DNA from: Poecilobothrus nobilitatus
Taxonomy: Eukaryota; Arthropoda; Insecta; Diptera; Dolichopodidae
Length of the DNA stretch: 64,000 nt
Direction of reading: 5' to 3'
NCBI GenBank assembly: GCA_947095535.1
Contig: OX352773.1
Coordinates: forward strand, 266,530,515 to 266,594,514
This document shows positions 12,690 through 24,365 of the stretch, piece by piece. The notes under the pieces are model-generated. The model made no database searches and was not told where the DNA came from. It worked only from the letters and a program-made list of their open reading frames with translations. Every line of letters starts with the position of its first letter. Position 1 is the stretch's first letter. The translations under genes and the position numbers were made by a program.

Positions 12690-13060
12690 TTTTTCTGTGA
12701 TTAGAATCTGGGTGTGCGGAATGAGAAATGGATATTCTAATTTCTAGCACAATTTCAAAGAAATTTTGAAAAAACATGCCTATTAGTTTCAATCTGTTCG
12801 TTTGGCTGTTTATAAAATTTCTACACTGTTTAAAATGAAGCAATGAATTTGAACTACGGATTTTGTATCGAAAAATTAATTTTATGGAACAATTTTTTTC
12901 TATAACCCCATCCGTTACGGAGCTACAATTCGCCAAAGTTTTAAAAAAGTCTTGATCCCTTTCATGATCATTTCAGAAATTTGTGTCGCCCCCTAATTTA
13001 ACAGATGTAAGGGATGAAAAATTGAAAATTTTCTATTTTGAAACACTTGTTTCTTGAACA
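12690..13060 (-). mobile_element. Inverted degenerate copy of the 4752-6026 element family
   Basis: On the minus strand it contains GAATTGTAGCTCCGTAACGGATGGGG, then TGTAGAAATTTTATAAACAGCCAAACGAACAGATTGAAACTAATAGG, matching the right-hand part of the full copy (5815-5995). The open frame at 12685-12936 minus is a by-product of this repeat, not a gene. Confidence 0.55.
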
Positions 13061-15717
13061 CATATAAACATTTTTTTGATGTAATGTACACAAAACTTAA
13101 AGCTCCAACATTATATTTTTATTTCTATTAGTAACTTTTCTTAATAATATATAGGATTATCTATAAAATTAACAAAAGTGTGACTTGATTTTTTCAAATT
13201 TTTTTTTAACAAATTTTTCTAACAATTTTTATATTATTATAAATTTATTTTATTCAATCAGGTATAATAAGGTACATAAGGTATCACCACTCTTTATCCA
13301 AAATTTATTTTGCAATATTTTTTAATTTTGGAAATGAGCTTTTCTTGAAAATCCTTGGTTTTTTCATTACTTGTTAAATTTAGTTTGAATTCATATTAAT
13401 ATATAAAGCATCTTTTTAATAAATCAAACAATTAGAAATGACATTTTGTAGACTTTGGACTATACTGAAACACTCTGGATCTAACTAGAGAAATTGATAA
13501 GAAAATGCGATTTAAGTGTAAAGTCAGCTCTGTTATATTATAGAAATATGTCGAAAAAAATTTTAATTTCGTAAAATTATTCAAGAATCAAGGTAAAAAT
13601 ATTCACAAATAATGTAAATGTAAATTCAAATATACAAAAGTTTGATTGAATTTTTAAAGATTATTTTGTTCTTTTATGTTTTGATGCTCATTTTTATCAA
13701 TTTCCCTAATAGATTTTTGTTATGAAATATTTACCCAAATATGTCAAATTTTATATTAAAATAAAATTTTGAATTTTATCTGATATTTTTTCAAAAATTT
13801 AGCTTTGAATGAAATTAAAATTTTAACCTAATACAATATTTAACAAAATTACTTTTTAAATCTTTTCTGTTAATTTTGCTGCGTATATATTTTTGCCTTT
13901 TAGACATTTTATCATAAAATAGAGAAATAGAGTTAGAAAACATTTTATAATAGTGGAAACAGAATTAGTATTAATTCAGTATTAATCGAAATAAATACTG
14001 AAAATGCTAAAAACATAGGATTTTAAGGTCATTTAAACAAAATACTTATACAAAAAAATAAGTATTTCTCGAGTTGTATATAAGATTTAAAATCGGCCTA
14101 CAATTTTTTTTTCCCGTTCATATTATTCTACCTGTATAAGATTTCTAAATAAATATTTACAAAAATTTAGACCTAAAATTGAGTTTTTTCCTTCTACATT
14201 TTCAGACGTTTTATTATTGTCAACTATTATCTAACATTAAAAAAAAAAATTTGACATTTCAAATATTCTTATGAAGAGAAAAATTAAATTGTTACGTCAC
14301 AGAATCTGAAGACGTAAATTTTTTACCAAACTTAAATAAAGAATCTGCTGATAAAAAAAATTGGTAGATACGAACAAAATTTGTTTAAAAAAAAAAAAAA
14401 AAAAAAAAGAGAATATTTAAGCGAATATAAACTTAAAAATAATTTTATATTTTAAAACAAAAATGTAGGTAATTAATTGGGGTTTCAATATCTTTTACAA
14501 TTTTTTTCATATTTGATTTTTTTTTTTTGTGTTTTATTTTATCATTTGTTTTTAAAAAATTATTTTATCACTAGATATTGTTTTTTTTAACAAAGTTATC
14601 AATTTATATCAGTTATCAAAGTTATCAGTTTGCAACAACATTTCGATAAATTTTTTGTAAAATAAAAAATTAAAAACATTATTATTATATTACTAAATTA
14701 TTAACTTTTCATTTCAAAATAAAAAATAAAAATTTTTAATAAATATTGAAGAAGCTGTTTTTAGTTGCTTAATATTTACTACACAAAGTATAAATATAAA
14801 AATTATAATTTCACTACTATTATTGTTATTTTAACCTTTAAAAACCTAATTTAATTGTTTTTTTTTTTTTTTTTAAGTAACAGAATAAACATTATAATTT
14901 AATGCTATTGAATTCCAATTTAAATATTTGCAAATTAACATTACTTAAAAAAAAAAAAAAAAAAAAAAAAACATACAAATTTAATAAAGAGAATTAGTAA
15001 ATAAATAACGAAAAATAAAATAAAAAAATAAAATAATATGTTTGCTATTTTATAATTAACAAAAGTAAAAGTTAAATAATTGAAGAAGTAAACAAATTAT
15101 AAAATGAAAATCATTCATTCATTCATTCACTCTTCTCATTCATTTACTGATTATTTTCTTTTTATTTTATTTATCTTCTTTTTTTTTTTTGAAATAGCCT
15201 AGCCACCAAATGGAACTATATGTATATTTAAACTCTTTAGTGTATCGAAAAAGCTTAAAATGTATAAAAAATGAGCAAAAAAAATAAAAATAAAATTCCT
15301 TTGTTAAAATTTTGTTGATTTGAAAAACCTAAAAAAAATTTTTTTAATAAATCTTAAAAAAAAAAATAAATAAATAAATAAATAATAATTGTATAATAGA
15401 ATGACATTAAATCTATTCATTTATTCACATCACTAATTTAAAAAACAAGTATAATATTATAACTAAGTTATAAGAACTAAAAAAAAAAAAAATTTTTTTT
15501 TAAATTATTCAAAAGAATATTTTATATTCAAGTTTTTAATATTAAAGGAATGGCCTTTATATCCTCTTTTATAAATTTTTTTCATGAATCATATCAACAC
15601 CCATATCATATTAGACTTTTCATATGTATTATATACCAAAATTTGTAATTGAATTAGGATTTTAGATCAAAATATAGGACCTTTTTAATTTCTTTTTTGG
15701 ACACTAAACGTTAAATA
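13061..15717. other. AT-rich intergenic DNA, nothing recognised
   Basis: Homopolymer runs (for example around 14387, 14948, 15178), a TTCATTCATTCA run near 15113-15128 and (AAAT)n near 15364-15385. No gene or defined element was found. Confidence 0.5.
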
Positions 15718-15763
15718 ACCATACTAAATGATTTATTCTGAAGAATAAATCATTTAGTATGGT
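15718..15763. repeat. Perfect 21-bp inverted repeat with 4-base loop
   Basis: Bases 15718-15738 (ACCATACTAAATGATTTATT...) are the exact reverse complement of 15743-15763, separated by TGAA. A transcript would form an uninterrupted 21-bp hairpin. It is not bounded by a recognisable element and is too short for a typical pre-miRNA. Confidence 0.85.
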
Positions 15764-17130
15764 AAAAAGAATCAAAAATCTAGATTTTTAAAATCAAGCA
15801 AACAATTTATTTTTTTAAAAATATTGTGTCGTTTTATTGTTTTCACTTGCTAGATAGTAAAAGGTATAACTTTTCTTTTTTCCTCTAATTGGTTTAAGAA
15901 TTATATGATTAAACAATGAAAGGTAAAAATAATTAATTGCCTTCCCTTAATGCATAAGTTTACGAAGGAACAACTTATAATTGAAAACAAACTTTAGAGA
16001 AAACCAAACTATATACTCTGAACAAGATATAATATTTAGAAGCTTATTGCTTTGCCGAAAATCAACTGGCAGCAATAAACTTTATACAAAAGATTTACAT
16101 CAAAAGGTCGCAGTGTCATTTATATCTCTTAAATAAATCTAATCTAATCTAATCAATGTTTGGCACAAAATTAAAATATATGTTTAGAATAAAAATATTT
16201 TTTTGAATACATAATAATGGTATAGCATTTTTTTTTTAATTTTAATAAAGATAATAAAAAAAATATTATCTTATCACTACAACTATGAAATAATTATAAC
16301 TAAAATGTATTTTTTAACCAATAATTTAAAATTAAAAAAAAAATTTTAAAGTAAATGTAAGTAAAAGTAAATGGAAAACTTTAAACGTCTATTGTAAATA
16401 AAATATCTGAAAATATATTTAATTTATGTTGGCAAAAACAAAACATATCTAACTAAAACAAATCTACACAATTTAAAACACTTTCAAACTTTAAATAAAT
16501 CCATGTTTTTGAGATGGAAAGTTAAAAAATATGAACTGTAAAGTATTACAAGACAAATTTTCATATTAAACAAATTTATATGCTGAAAAAAAAAAAAAAA
16601 AAGAAAATTTTGAATGGAAAATTCATTTTTATAGCTTAAAAAAATTTTTTAAATATTAACTGAATTTTATAGTAACAAAATTTTATGTGCAAGAGAAATT
16701 TCTCATTTTTACATAAAATAAAAAGCTAGTCTAAGTTTTAATAGACCCGCAAAATGTAATTTATTTCCAATCAAATTCTTTTTAGTAAAAAAATATATTT
16801 CTAAATTTGTAATTATGGTCGTTGATCTCTTTATTTTTTTTTTATTGAAAAAACCAAAAAGTAAATAACTAAACTCTAAAAATGAAAAAATAAAAATAAA
16901 ATAAGAAAAAAAAATTGTAATACAAACTATAATGAATTACTGTAGATAGGTAAATCATATTAACAATTAAACTTTTATTTAAAAAAAAAACTATCTATAA
17001 ACTTATATTTTATTTTCGTAATTCATTTTTCATAAATGCTTATATAAAAACAAAAAAAAAAAAGTAAAATTAAAATTAAAAACTAAAAGTAATTTTAAAT
17101 TGAATCGAATTCGAAATATTTATGAATACT
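15764..17130. other. AT-rich intergenic DNA, nothing recognised
   Basis: No gene, RNA or intact repeat was recognised. A short TCTAATCTAATC repeat is at 16138-16154. Confidence 0.5.
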
Positions 17131-17588
17131 AAATTAGAACTCCAGCTAATCCAGCTAATGGTGTAGTGGTTAAGACATCTGCCTTTCATACGAAAGGTTT
17201 CGGGTTCAAACCCCAGCTGGGTCATATAGATTAATAAAAATAATATAGATTTTTCTTATAATATATTATATAATTAGTAGAATATAATTAAATTAAAAAT
17301 AAGTATAATGTTTTATAAATTATAATTAATATTATATTGTAATGTAATAGGCTGAATGAGTAATAGCTGTATAATAAAATAGTCATAATAAACCATAATT
17401 CTTGTATAAGATGTATAGATGGCGTAGAATTAAAAGAAACGTCTTTCTTGTACAATAACTACAGCCGAAAATCAACGGCTTAGTGAAAGATTCACGAAAC
17501 TGAAACTTAGTCAAATATGATTAATAAATGACTTAGTGGATGCCCTATACTCCTCATTGGAGTGGCAAGGAAAAAAAAATTAGAACTC
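17131..17588 (+). mobile_element. Complete tRNA-derived SINE with 12-bp target duplications
   Basis: The body 17143-17576 is flanked by identical 12-bp direct repeats AAATTAGAACTC at 17131-17142 and 17577-17588. The head (17151-17222) is tRNA-like: box A TGGTGTAGTGG at 17159-17169, box B GGTTCAAACCC at 17203-17213, and an acceptor-type stem CCAGCT/AGCTGG at 17151-17156 and 17215-17220. An AT-rich middle of about 240 bp follows, then a conserved 3' part (17464-17570, including ATGGATGCC-like GTGGATGCCCTATACTCCTC) and a poly-A tail. The same 3' part recurs at 43384-43499, showing a family. Polymerase III promoter boxes, A tail and target duplications define a SINE mobilised by LINE machinery. 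Confidence 0.9.
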
Positions 17589-18594
17589 ATAAATGTGCTT
17601 TTGTAATAAACCGATTAGACGAAGAACTTTGTACGAAGAACATAGCAAAACATTAACATTATTAACAGAAGCATCCAAAGTCAAAACAGCAAAGAAATTT
17701 GTATAGAAAATCGAAAAAATTTACTGCTTAGGACATAAAAACCAAAACTAACATTAAATGCATTAAATCAAGGCAGACAATTTAACAAATATTTGATAAA
17801 TTGAACCCATTGCGAAGAGACAAAAGAGCCTTTGATAAGCAAGTACAAAATGCATGCATAAATTAAAATCAAAAAAAAAGTGGACAGATGATAACAGTTA
17901 TCATGGTACATATAAAAAAAAAATAAGAGCGACAGATTTATTTGAGAGGATAAAAAATCAGGATTGATAATAAGACAAACCAAACCAACAATATTAAACT
18001 CAGAAATACTAATGAGTACTTAATTAAATAATGTTCTAAAAAGAAACAATTTTCGATTATTAAGTAACTTTGAAAAGTAAAGAGAATCGAAAAATATGAG
18101 CACAATCGTTTCCCACGACTAAATAGAATTAACTAACTAAAACTTGACGTAAAAACTATTAAATAAAGGAAACCTAGAACGTATGCTTTTTTGTTGCCCA
18201 CTTCTGATTTTAAAACTAACATTGTCTCCCCACTCGTAAATATATTTTAATATTTACCTAATTTTTAAAAATAAATAATTAAACAAATAGTCTTATGACT
18301 AACTACTTATGTTATTTAAATGTTGGCTAAATAAATAGATTAAAAAACTGTGATTTTTCAAAGGTGTATATGAACAGATGTCTAATTTCTCACATATATA
18401 ACCCAAAGTAAACGCGTTTTACTGCTTTGCAAATTTTGCTTATACAAGGTAAACGAATAATAATTATAACTAAAATAATAAAAGATTATGAAGAAAAATT
18501 ATAAAAGTTAAATTATAATAACAATAATAAATAATATAAATAAAACAAATCATTTAATGATAAAACAAAGGTAAAAAAAAAATAAATAAAAGAC
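17589..18594. other. Intergenic DNA downstream of the 18595-20637 gene
   Basis: AT-rich, no recognisable gene. On the minus strand this would contain the 3' untranslated region of the neighbouring gene and possibly further exons that I cannot identify. Confidence 0.45.
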
Positions 18595-20637
18595 CTACTG
18601 ACCAATATTTACTGATGTAGATGGTGATGAACGTAAAATAGTGATGGCTGGTTTGGAAATTGTAGCATTACTAATACTAATAGTTTTACGCAGTTTTCGT
18701 TGTTCAAGTTGTTTTTGTTGAAGGTTTTCTATTCCTAACAAACCACTATAATCTGAATTGGAACGTTGTAATAATATCCGTTGTGAATTACAACAAGTAT
18801 TACATTTTCTGAAACTATCATTACTATTATTATAATTATTTTGATAATTATTATGATTAAGATTAAGATTATTATGATGATAATGATGATGGTGGTGTCG
18901 ACGGGATGTTAATAATGGTGATGATATTGATGATACTTTAATTGTCTTTTTTAACTTTGGTAAATTTGTTGATGACCATGTTAATGGAAATGAAAAACGT
19001 TTTGCAATTATTTGTGAAAACGATGATGATAATGATGATGTAGTCGATGATGATGGTAAAGCTGTTGTTGATTTTGATATTGTTGATACTTTAGATAATT
19101 TTAATGGATAATTTAATAGATTGTCGCATTTTAAATTTGGTGTTTTAACAAAAGCAGTAGATAACTTTAATGATATTGATGATTTTATTGAAAGCGTTGT
19201 ATCTGATGAAAATGAAGATGATGATGATGATGACGAAAACCGTTTTATATCATTATCATTATTTTTATTAGAAATATTAATAATTGGTTCGAGTATTGTT
19301 GATTGTTTCTTAGGTGATATTGTAAATATATCTTCTTCTTTTTCATTTTCATCTCCTTCATTATTCAATTGTTGCAATTCTACGTTTCTTTTCTGTTTCT
19401 CATTAGTATTATTAAATTTCACTAAAACGGCTGCTGCTTTTGTTGTATTATCTGTTGAAAATTTTTTTGGTAAAGATAATATTGTAGATGAAAGTGATTT
19501 CGATAGTAATGTAAATTTTTCTTTATTACTTTTATAATCGTCCTGTTGTTGTTGATTTTTATTTTTTTTTATATTTTCCAAGTGATTTGTATTAATTAAT
19601 TTCCATTGAAAATTTTCACTATTTGAATAATCTAAATCACTACTATTACTTGATTTATAAAACAAGTCTTTTGTAAATGATGATTTTTTAAATTTTTTTG
19701 TCTAATAAATAAAATTTTATAGAAATAAATATAAAATATTAATGGATTTGTACAAAATAAATAATATTAGTATTGAAAAATTATAAATAAAATGTTATTA
19801 TACAGTGATGGTCACTTATATTAAAAATATGTATATGAACATCACTATATTATACAAACTCTGGCCAAAATTGATCACAATTTTAGTAAAATTTTGTAAA
19901 GTAAATGATAATTTCTAAACATTTGAGTATATCTTTTATTAACCAGTGATCAGAAATCAGTAGATAATATTATATTATAAGTAAAAATGAAAAAAATTAC
20001 TTATATAACATTTTATTTTTAGATAAAATATTTGATATTTTGTAACTAGTAATATTTATATTTAAATATACATACTAAATTTCAAAATAAAACTTCTAAA
20101 TAAAGCAAAAATTTTCAAAATTAATATTATGTTAAAACTTACAAAAAATTTTAAATTAGATGTATTAAATCTAACTGAGGGTGAAATATTTAACTTTTGT
20201 TTTAATTCACTTGGTGTACTATTAAAACTAATACTGCGAAATATTTTTAAATTTTTATTTTTTCGATTATTTTTATCCAATTGTTCTTTTTCTTGTATAA
20301 CATTTGTAGTTTTTTTATATTTATTAGTATATTTGTAGCTTAAAGTTTTTGATAAATTCATTTTATTTTTTCCATTAAATGAATCAACAGGTGTTTTACA
20401 TTTATTATTATTTTGAATATTATTAATGTTACGTTTATTGTTGCTACTGCTATTATTATTGCTACTGCTATCTATATTACTGTTGTTGCTTTTGTTGTTA
20501 ATTTTATTTGTATTGGCATTACGATTATTCGTGCTACCTGTACGTGAAAAGTTTGATAATTGATGATAATTTGAAGTTAAAAATGAATTTTGTTGGATAA
20601 ATACTCCATCGCATGTTATTTTAATTGTTGTGACCAT
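18595..20637 (-). CDS. Unrecognised Asn/Ser-rich protein, two exons
   Basis: Model: exon 1 20637-20143, exon 2 19701-18595, giving 533 residues. Exon 1 opens with MVTTIKITCDGVFIQQNSFL and ends in frame at a GTAAGT donor; the intron (20142-19702) ends in TTATTAG and exon 2 continues in the same phase, which is good evidence that the two frames are one gene. I do not recognise the family. Residues about 35-80 are poly-Asn/Ser; a short less repetitive block follows at the exon junction (KIFRSISFNSTPSELKQKL, then SPSVRF). Exon 2 holds Ser runs, a His-rich stretch (RRHHHHHYHHNN) and an ordered-looking C-terminus with NSDYSGLLGIENLQQKQLEQ. No signal peptide, membrane segment or zinc finger is seen, so it is probably an intracellular disordered protein. 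The 5' or 3' end could extend into further exons. Reading frames on the opposite strand here are shadows. Confidence 0.62.
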
Positions 20638-21562
20638 GTTTAAAATAAACTTATTAGTTATTATTGCGTCACTCTTTTTTTTATATTTTTTTTTTTTTAT
20701 TATTATTTTTTTTTTTTATAATTGTTAAAATTAAAATATTTATTGAGTTTTTTTTTAATAACGAATATAAATTTAAATATTTTAAAAAATTGTGGTTAAT
20801 GATGATGAAAAAGAACATGTTTTTAAAGATTTAATTTTAATTTTATGTATTAATAAATGATTGGTTTTATATGAATTATTAATAAAAATGTAAAGATGAT
20901 AACATTTTATGGACCCTTTCACTGAAAAATGTTTCAAATTTTATTTTATAAAATTTGTTTAATCAAATTGCATCTCAATTCTTATTACATTTTTTAATAT
21001 GTATGTAATACGAAATATTAAAAGATGAAAAATGGTTAAATTATTATTTAATAAAAATTTTTGTATTCTTTTGTATTTTGTTCTGTTGATCCCTTGAATT
21101 TTTTTTAATAAAATTTATTACATTATGAAAGTAAAATTCATTAGTTCAATTCATAGAAAGAGTAAAGAATGAATCATTTTACACATTTGATAAAAAAGGG
21201 AAAATTTAATCTAAATATGTATATAAATAGGTGATTCTGTTTTAATATACCTACATACCTCTAAATTACCAGTTAATTAACTTTAAAATAAAATAAATTT
21301 GAAATTGAATGTTTGTATTATATATATATATATATTTATATGATAATAATAATCATTATAAATATGTATACATAAATATTGAATTTTTTCAAAAAACATT
21401 TTTTGTTTCATTTTTATTACTTAATTGTATCATTTTTAATTTTATTTATTTATTATTATCATTGTTTTATTTAACTAAACCAATTCTTAAGTTAAATTTA
21501 TAAATCTAGCGCTAGCAATAAGGCATATACAGTAATATTATTTATTTTTGTTTAAATAAGCC
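20638..21562. other. AT-rich upstream region of the Asn/Ser-rich gene
   Basis: Presumed 5' flank of the minus-strand gene starting at 20637. Poly-T runs at 20670-20760 and (TA)n at 21320-21333. No promoter element could be assigned. Confidence 0.45.
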
Positions 21563-22271
21563 GAGTTCCATATTGCAAAAAAAAAAAGTTTTTAAACTGT
21601 CTTTAAAGCGCATTTAAATTTAAAATTTGAAACAATAGCAATACGTTGTAAAATAAATATAAAGTTTTTTTTTACACTTCGGAACCCAATTTTTTGATTT
21701 TTTAAAATTGACAATTTATTGGTAAAGTTGCATTTTGAATATTTTTAATTTGAACGATTTTTTTAAATTTTGCTAAAAATGTACATGTTTTCAAATATAA
21801 TTTTAAACAACTTATTAGAGACGCTTTGTGAATCAAAAAACAACTTGTGTTACTTAAAATATATTAAACAAAAGGTAAAATTGAGAAAAAGAAGAAGACT
21901 TTACATCTCACTTGAATTATCAAAAAAAAAATTAAAATTAGATCAATTCCAAAAGTTTCAAATTTTTCTATTATAATACTGTATTACAACATTACTCCAA
22001 CTTTTGACTTTTAAAAAATTTAACGCAAAATAAGTATGGCAAAAAAAAGTATTTTGACATTTTATTTTTAAACTGGCATGTGTGGTAACCCCTACTGTGA
22101 AAATGTATAGAAAAGCACCCAAAATTTTTTGAATGCACGAAATATTTTTTTCTGCGTTTTAAAACTCGTTTTATACTATTCGGGTCGCATGACATTGTAA
22201 AATATTTTTGACGTACATAATGGGACGTAATACATTGTAAAATTTTGCGGTTTTTTTACAATATGGAACTC
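21563..22271. mobile_element. 709-bp MITE-like element with 21-bp inverted repeats
   Basis: The ends are GAGTTCCATATTGCAAAAAAA at 21563-21583 and its reverse complement at 22251-22271, matching 20 of 21 bases. Interior frames (21770-21976 plus, 21992-22195 minus) encode basic, low-complexity peptides without recognisable transposase motifs. Near the right end ACATTGTAAAAT recurs (about 22191 and 22233). No clear target duplication. Interpreted as a non-autonomous DNA transposon of unknown superfamily. Confidence 0.65.
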
Positions 22272-22310
22272 AGGGATACATGTAATATATTACATATTTA
22301 CATTATATTT

Positions 22311-22412
22311 GGTAGCAAGGGGGATTTGTTTTCAATTAATAAAACTTGCTACCTGTGCAGGATTTAAACGCGGGAATATCGGCGTGCTTAACCACTAGTC
22401 CATCGAGGTAAT
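22311..22412 (-). mobile_element. tRNA-like head of a SINE, minus strand
   Basis: Read on the minus strand from about 22410 the sequence has a box A-like TGGACTAGTGG, GTTAAGCACG, and a box B-like CGTTTAAATCC, with tRNA-like spacing, followed by a short body. GGTAGCAAG at 22311-22319 is inverted as CTTGCTACC at 22345-22353. Box B deviates from the GGTTCGANTCC consensus, so this is a decayed SINE head rather than a working tRNA gene. The sequence differs from the 17.1 kb SINE. Confidence 0.5.
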
Positions 22413-23849
22413 TTTTTAGTTTTAAAAACAAACGATTTTATTATAAAAATTATTAAATCATTTTATATCATAAAACATTTATTAAAGAAAAACAAAAAAC
22501 TAAAATTTTACAAAGGGTTTCAAAAAAAATTTAAAAATTAAAATTATTACACAATTTCTCAACTGTGAAAATTATATGATATTTTTATTAATTATTCGGT
22601 AAACGAAAACAAATTCATTATTTTAATACTCTCATTTTCCACTAACATACCACAGTGTACGTTTACAATATTTTTTTTCTAATTTGGAATTTTTAAAATA
22701 AACAGTAACACAAATTTTAATTAAACATTTAACATTAATTATAGTTAGCACAATAAAAAAAAAACAATTAACTTTATTTTAAAATTCATTACGCAAAACA
22801 GTAACTAATGAACAGATTGTTTTAAAACTGCAAAATATTTAAAATATTTAATAAGCCCCGGAAATATCATATTGATATAACAAACAATTGTTAAAAAGTA
22901 TAAACTTTCATTTGAGTACAATATTATTTAATTCCTAATGTTGTATGTCTCCAAAAATAAATCTATTTTAATAATTTGAACTGCCACTATCCCCTACCTA
23001 TGTTTCTGGAGTAGGATAAGTACTTTCTGTCTTAGACTTTTATGAACAAAAATAAATTACAAACAACTTACATAACTAATAAAACTTATATAAAATATTA
23101 ACTATTAGTTTTAATTTAACTTTGCAGTCGTTATTCAAATCAAAAGGTACGCACAAAATAAAAATAAGAATAAAAGAAATCTAAATTGTAATTAAAACCG
23201 CATAATATCAACTATTTTTATTTTGATATTGTACCTAATTAACAAAATTAAATACTATATTGAATAAAATACTACATATGAAACAAAAATAATAACAAGA
23301 AAAAACAAAAAAAGTTCGAGGGCGTTGAACGTTTCCATTTATAAAAAAAAAACTTATAGGTATCATTTGGATAAAAACTGTGTTCTCAATAATCGTCAGC
23401 CAAAACAAAATAGAATAAAGGTGTAAGTTTTCAAAATATAATGTAACTTAATAATAACCCATCAATGTGTAAAATTCATTTGTATATACATACGTATACA
23501 TATATATACCTACAAAACATATAGGTAAATACGGTCATCATACATAATAACCAGTCTACAATAATATTCTCTTCGAATTATAATTGATACAACAAATAAC
23601 AAGTATTGAAATAACTTGAAAAAACAATAACAAAATATACATAAATGAAAAATTAAAAAAATATATATTTACTAGGTAGCTGGTAAGTAGATAATTTTGG
23701 TTTTTTGCATATTTAATTATTTACTAATAAACTGTAAAGAGTCAAAAAGTTAATCTGACCGGAATCAAACCGTTTTCAATTGAATTTAAGTACCTACAAA
23801 CTTATATGTATGTATTTAAAAATGATTCAATAAAATGAATGGGTTCGAA
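22413..23849. other. AT-rich intergenic DNA, nothing recognised
   Basis: TACATA/TATGTA-rich microsatellite-like patches (23480-23525, 23800-23815). No gene found. Confidence 0.45.
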
Positions 23850-23945
23850 TCCCACACACGTTGTAAGAGTTATTCCCGTTTACGACATTTCCAGCCCGGC
23901 TTGAACAAAGACTTTGTAATTTCCTGTCCACATTTATGTGGCTTC
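23850..23945 (+). mobile_element. SINE-like fragment retaining box B
   Basis: GGGTTCGAATCCCACACACG at 23841-23860 contains a perfect B-box (GGTTCGAATCC), followed by less AT-rich sequence (CATTTCCAGCCCGGCTTGAAC, CCTGTCCACATTTATGTGGC). No A box is visible upstream, so the tRNA part is truncated. Likely a third SINE type or an independent decay product. Confidence 0.45.
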
Positions 23946-24365
23946 TAAATTTTTAAAAATAGCGTGCTACATGAAATGTAATATAAATGTATTTTTATAA
24001 CATACATAACCAAATATATGGTTGTACAAATAGGGAAAACAATTCACTTTACTTCCTCTGAAATGGCTCCCACATTAAATATTGTATATGAAATTAAATT
24101 TATTAGATGTTAACAGTGACACCAGGTGACACTAATATATATTTTGTTTTCGAAAAATCCACTAATTTATTTAATAATACTTAATAAGAAAAAGAAAAAA
24201 AATTGACACATTTTTCTTTTGTGCTTAAAATATAATTCTAAGACCTTTAAATGAGTATTTTATTCATTTTAAGTCGAAAAACTCTAGTTAAGTTCTGTTA
24301 ACTAAAAACAACAAGTCAAATTTCTGCAAAAAACGAGGAAGAGTGCAGTAGAGTAGACTGTGTCA

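Noticed and set aside
17151..17222. tRNA gene
   Set aside because: The anticodon region is CCTTTCATACGAAAGG, which does not give a normal 7-base loop, and the sequence is the head of a SINE with target duplications and a poly-A tail.
19121..19537. Acidic 138-residue protein on the plus strand
   Set aside because: It is the reverse-strand shadow of the Ser/Asn-rich exon of the minus-strand gene, whose two exons share phase.
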